64,000 nt of DNA, taken from Amoebidium appalachense. Taxonomy: Eukaryota > Ichthyosporea. The notes under the pieces are model-generated. The model worked only from the letters and a program-made list of their open reading frames with translations, was not told where the DNA came from and made no database searches. Position numbers and translations under genes: made by a program. The stretch lies in assembly GCA_963693365.1 (NCBI GenBank), contig CAVNZM010000004.1, positions 1,054,001 to 1,118,000 on the forward strand, in the 5' to 3' direction. Of this stretch, positions 59,748-64,000 are shown piece by piece (positions within the stretch are counted from its first letter, which is position 1; every line of letters begins with the position of its first letter).

Positions 59748-60089
59748 ATTTGTCGTTCAGGGCTGTCCGACCGTCTCCCGATTGGTCTGTTCCAGTAGGT
59801 CGTCAGTCGCTTGAACCCCTCCCCCCTCCCCCCTCCCCCCCCTCCTCTCCTCCCCCCCCCCTTCCCCCCTCTACAGATACACACAGGCACATATACTCCC
59901 CCCCCCCCTTCCCTTCCCCCCTCGCCCCACCCACCGCCCAGCATGCGCACACACACAAGACACACACGACACCTTCGAGCACATGCTCACCCTCCACACA
60001 CAACACTTAGAACACTTTTCTCCAAGTCAAATAATAAGACACGACACCCACATGCATTGCCCATTCATTTCATAGCCCTCAATCCCCAA
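59748..60089. other. Short intergenic region
   Basis: It holds the CCAAT box of the small Cys-rich gene near its left edge, a C-rich stretch at 59818-59935 and the 3' flank of the Pro/Lys-rich gene. No gene is seen. Confidence 0.5.
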
Positions 60090-61047
60090 TCACAAACCCA
60101 TCATACAAACTCTTTTTTGATCAACCAATGTAGGACCTGTGCCTGATGCTCACCTCACACACAACAAAAAGCAGCCCCCCTCCCCCCCCCCCCCCTTCTC
60201 CACACACACACACACAAAAGCCCCATCCCCTTTCCACAAAAATTATTTCCTTCCCCAACACGACACATCTGCACACTCCATACCCACCGCACGTAAGCAT
60301 CCCTTCGAGATAGCACATATCTTCTTGGTCACTAGAGTGAACCCTAAACAAAAGTGCTAACACAAACACGTACAAGTATTGTAAATTTCACACAATTGTA
60401 GATGTTTTCACACACAAGTGCACGCACAAACATGGCTCGCCTACACATCTAGCTGGCAGCCAAGACACCACACAAAAAATAAAAACACAAACAAACTAGG
60501 CGAGGGTAGGAGTGTGCACACACCTGAGGGGGGTGCCCATTCCTCATCCGGCTCTTGCAGTGCATGCATGTGGCTCATAGCACCGTAGTTGCGTTTGGCC
60601 GGCTTATCTCCACCCATAGGCGCCTTTCTTTTTTGCCCCCTGTCTCCCCGCTTCTTTTCTTCCCCTGCCTCCTGCCTGTGTGTGTGTGCATGTGTGTTAG
60701 TGTATGGGGCAAGAACGAGACAGATTTAGTCAATCCTGAGCATGAATACTTATGGAGAGAAGTGAACCAAAGGGTAGAGTAGGTCATTGAGGGCAGACCA
60801 AGGGGGGGCCGAGATTCCCAATGTTTTCAGCTGTATGTGAGGTATACAAGAGAATTACCCCCCCTCCCGCTCCCCCCGCCCCTCTCCCCCTTCCCCCGTG
60901 GATGATTTGGGCTTCCCCTAAAAACAGGGGGATGCATGCTGCATACTTCCCTCTCTTTCTCCCTCCTTACCTTCCTCTTCACCCCTCTCTCCCCTTCCCC
61001 TCCTTCCCCACTCCTCTCTCTCCCTCTTCCTTCCCCCCCCCCCCCCC

Positions 61048-61135
<88 letters not shown>

Positions 61136-61256
61136 GGTGGTGGTGGTGGTGGTGGTGGTGGTGGTGGTGTTGTTGGTGGGGGGGGGGGAGGGGAGGGAAA
61201 GCAAAATCTGCCTTATTTTGTCCGTTTAGGTACACTTCGTACTCAACACATCCCTT

Positions 61257-61288
<32 letters not shown>

Positions 61289-61418
61289 TTCCCCTTTTCC
61301 TCACTGCCCCGGTGTGGTCTCACCGTTTACCTGACCGTGCATGGGATTTGCTTGGACGGGTGCCCAGATATATAAAAAACAAAAGAAAGGCAGTTCCCCC
61401 CCCCCCCCCACCCCCCCC

Positions 61419-61485
<67 letters not shown>

Positions 61486-62598
61486 GGGGGGGGGGGGGGG
61501 AGGGGGGAGGGGGGAGGGGGGGGGTTCGGGGGGGGGGGGGGGGGGGGGGGGATACGTTTCGCCTTGGGGCTCCGTTTGACCGGTAGCTGCAGGTATGTCT
61601 TCCTCCATTGGGGTGGGGGGTGCAGAGGGTGTGGTGTTGTGCTTGGGTGGGGGGGATGGGCGCAGTGGGGCTGCTGTTGGTGCAACTGGAAGGGGGGGAG
61701 GGGGGAGGGGGGTTGTTAAGAGTTGAGTCGTGTGGTTACAAAGATAGATATGTAGCAGTACCACTGCACAAAAACATATCTAAATATGGCAATGATTTCG
61801 AATCGCGTCAATCAAAACGTAGCATCACTTGCGAGAGTGGGCGGGTGGGTGGTGGTGGGGAGGTGGGGAAGGGTGGTATTGATGGTACGTGAATTCCTTT
61901 GTTTTACCAAAAAAAAAGCCTAGGTTACAAAGTGGCCCCCTAGCGAGATCGGAATGTAGTTTGCGGTCGGCCGGGATCAGTATGCAGGTCATAGTTACAA
62001 ATTATTTTAAAGAACATAAAGTCATTTTATTAATAATAAACAGGCGTTGGGTGCTTAATATAACGATTTGTAAATAAAACGACCCACAGATTTGTTATAA
62101 GCAATGTATGGTCTCCAACCCCTCCTTCATGGTCAAAATGGGCGAAAATCACAATCTTACTATGATCCTGGCGGCGTGTGGGCATCATCTATCGTCATCC
62201 TCATCGTCATCGCGACACGGAGCCACCTAGCTAAGGCCTAAATCCAAGCGGTTTTTTCTTGTTTTGACAAGAAAGACGACGTCAGACACCCCAATAGCCT
62301 GCCTTATACCAATATTGCGCCTTTTTTTTTTTAATACCCAATGTTTTCCTAAGGCACCAAACCCTTTTTTCTATGTAGGATTTGTCTTAACTTCGTTTGA
62401 GAAGGGCTGGATCGTAGAATTTGGCCCAGATTCTATGCCAAACAAACTACATACCGCTTAATCGATTGCTGATTACTCGCACATTTTTGCACTGGCACGC
62501 CTGCAGCATCCCCATAGATATTCCGTAGGCTCAATTGTGAATGTGGGTTGTAGCTCCACACGGGAGTTCCGAGTACGGTGGTTTGGACTGTGTGTGTA

Positions 62599-62647
<49 letters not shown>

Positions 62648-63407
62648 GCCACGTGTGTTGTGCATATGTTTGGGCACCTGTGTGGCATGAACTGCAGCGT
62701 GAATGTGGGCACGTGTGTTTGCATATGTGTCTCTCGTCTTTGAAATCTCCGAGATGACCGTGTCTCGGAAAGCTCTTGTTCCTAGAACACATCTCCCTCC
62801 GTCTTCCCTTACGATCCCACCCCCCCCCCCCCCCCCCCCCCCCCCCCCTTCCTCCCCCCTTCTCCCCCGCTCTCTCTGTGCTCTTCCGTTCACTTTCACT
62901 TTATCTCTTTTTGTTCCGCACCGGAGGAGGTGGGGTTTGGTACACCACCTTTTGGCTTTGTGGGTGCAGGGTCCTTCGTTTCCGTCTTCTCTTTCGCTTT
63001 GTCTGCTGCTGGGGGCTTGCTCGGGGCCTGGGGGGAGGGCAAAGGGGGGGAAGGGGCAGGAGGGGGGATATATGTATTAGAGAGTGGCAAGCATGGAAGG
63101 CAAGTGAATAGGAGAACAAACAAGCAAACAAACACATTTTTTTTTTAAAAAAACAAAAACAAAAAAACAAACAAACTGAAAGACAAAAACAAAACTAATA
63201 TGCAAGTGGAGGACACTTTAAAAGGGAGCCTATCGTCAGAAGGCTCGTTTGCCTCCACAAAAAAATAGGTTTCAAATCTTTTGCCCTTCACGTGCCCATT
63301 ATCCTTCTTTTAACAGCAATAGGCGAGTCAAAATGTTATGGCCAAATAGCCAAAGTGAAGCAAGTTTTTTTTTTTTTTTTTTTTTTGTGGGAGGGAGGAG
63401 AGAGAGA

Positions 63408-63441
<34 letters not shown>

Positions 63442-63605
63442 AGGTGGGTGGGTGGGTGGGGTGGGGTGGGGGTAGGGGGGGGGGGGGGGGGGGTTATACA
63501 TACCACAGTAGGTGGTGCTGATGGCTTTGGCGGTTGGCTGTAGGAGGGGTGGGGTTAGTGTGAATAATTTGGGTATGGAAGGCAGAGAAGGAAGTATCTC
63601 TAAGT

Positions 63606-63643
<38 letters not shown>

Positions 63644-63880
63644 ACACACACACACCTCCCCACACCTTAACTATTGGAATTCATGCACGAGTATCTCTCT
63701 TCGTTTCCATCCCCCCCCTCCCCCCCCCCCCTTCCCCCCCCCCCCCCTCCCCCCCCCTCCCCCCCCCCCCCTTCCCCCCCTCTCCCCCTCCTTCCCTGGT
63801 TATTGCCAATCCTGCCCAGTGGCTGCGCTTTCTCACTAAACTTTTCTCCTCACGTTTGGCTATCTTGTCAAATATGCTTG
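60090..63880 (-). CDS. Pro/Lys-rich, largely disordered protein, multi-exon; 5' end outside window
   Basis: Exons, in transcription order: 63837-63880 (tentative), 63504-63537, 62949-63027, 62713-62781, 61556-61685, 60524-60675, 60090-60142. The last six join phase to phase and end at TGA 60090-60092. The product is low-complexity: QPPKPSAPPTV, then APSKPPAADKAKEKTETKDP, a short helical exon (TRAFRDTVISEISKTRDTY), a Pro/Thr segment ending PTPMEEDIPAATGQ, and a basic segment (EEKKRGDRGQKRKAPMGGDK) resembling a nuclear localisation signal. The end reads SHMHALQEPDEEWAPP and ...VCMMGL. A second splice set in other frames is possible for 61556-61685. Several donors here are followed within about 10 nt by poly(C). 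The family is unknown; a nuclear role is an inference from composition. Confidence 0.6.
61040..61170. repeat. Poly(C)-(CT)n-(GGT)n compound repeat
   Basis: C run, ct array (61059-61127), then ggt units (61136-61168), inside an intron of the Pro/Lys-rich gene. Confidence 0.95.
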
Positions 63881-63963
63881 CTAAAGACGGTGATTGAGAT
63901 AGGTGGAATGCCCCTGGGGGAGGGGGGAGGGGGGAGGTGTGTGTGTGTGTGTGTGTGTGTGTG

Positions 63964-63994
<31 letters not shown>

Positions 63995-64000
63995 ATTCCA

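Noticed and set aside
62379-62461. Plus-strand terminal exon candidate (FVLTSFEKGWIVEFGPD ... stop) after a good ctatgtag acceptor
   Set aside because: It lies inside an intron of the minus-strand Pro/Lys-rich gene with no plus-strand partner exon; a nested gene is possible but unsupported.

Overview
The window is nuclear DNA from a unicellular eukaryote with long introns. Coding exons are separated by introns of about 0.2-1.8 kb packed with simple-sequence DNA: (CA)n, (GA)n and, unusually, pure G or C runs of 15-50 bases. Splice junctions are GT-AG (one probable GC-AG). Branch-site-like CTAAC/TACTAAC motifs precede many acceptors, and CCAAT, TATA and E2F-like promoter elements can be read by eye. 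I cannot name the taxon. The gene content (a PDCD10/CCM3 orthologue, a FYVE-like/lipase fusion, a TTLL12-type domain fused to a methyltransferase) fits a free-living protist. No rRNA, tRNA, CRISPR array or bacterial-style operon was seen.

Layout. (1) 1-12356, minus: a large helical-repeat (HEAT-like) gene with at least 13 exons, whose 3' end lies outside the window and whose promoter carries an E2F-like palindrome and a CCAAT box. (2) 13363-17460, plus: a four-exon acyl-CoA-synthetase-like adenylating enzyme. (3) 17461-23906: repeat-rich, with no gene I can defend. (4) 23907-28914, minus: FYVE-like zinc finger plus class 3 lipase. (5) About 29400-31250, minus: scattered exons of an unidentified gene. 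A CCAAT-rich segment separates it from (6) a two-exon gene at 32536-33867, plus. (7) 34126-34248: an imperfect inverted repeat. (8) A 52-codon coiled-coil ORF (35520) and a single-pass membrane protein gene (36014). (9) 38399-45831, plus: PDCD10/CCM3 with a Ser/Pro-rich insertion. (10) 47265-50253, minus: TTLL12-N/methyltransferase fusion. (11) 51394-52488, plus: triose-phosphate/nucleotide-sugar-type transporter. (12) 56124-57016, minus: secreted five-repeat Cys-rich protein. (13) 59511-59747, minus: small Cys-rich protein. (14) 60090 to the right edge, minus: Pro/Lys-rich multi-exon gene.

Three observations stand out. First, a dispersed repeat of about 150-200 bp ends in poly(C). It lies in the sense orientation inside introns of several unrelated genes, and three consecutive PDCD10 introns all end as element, poly(C), (CA)n, AG. 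It may supply 3' splice sites or create introns. Second, many introns carry a poly(C) run within about 20 nt of the 5' splice site. Third, three genes are each broken by a single-base length change in a C/G homopolymer, and restoring it gives consistent exon phases or an intact reading frame. The genes do not form one pathway. Lipid or membrane signalling (lipase, adenylating enzyme, transporter) and PDCD10 are neighbours without evidence of joint function.
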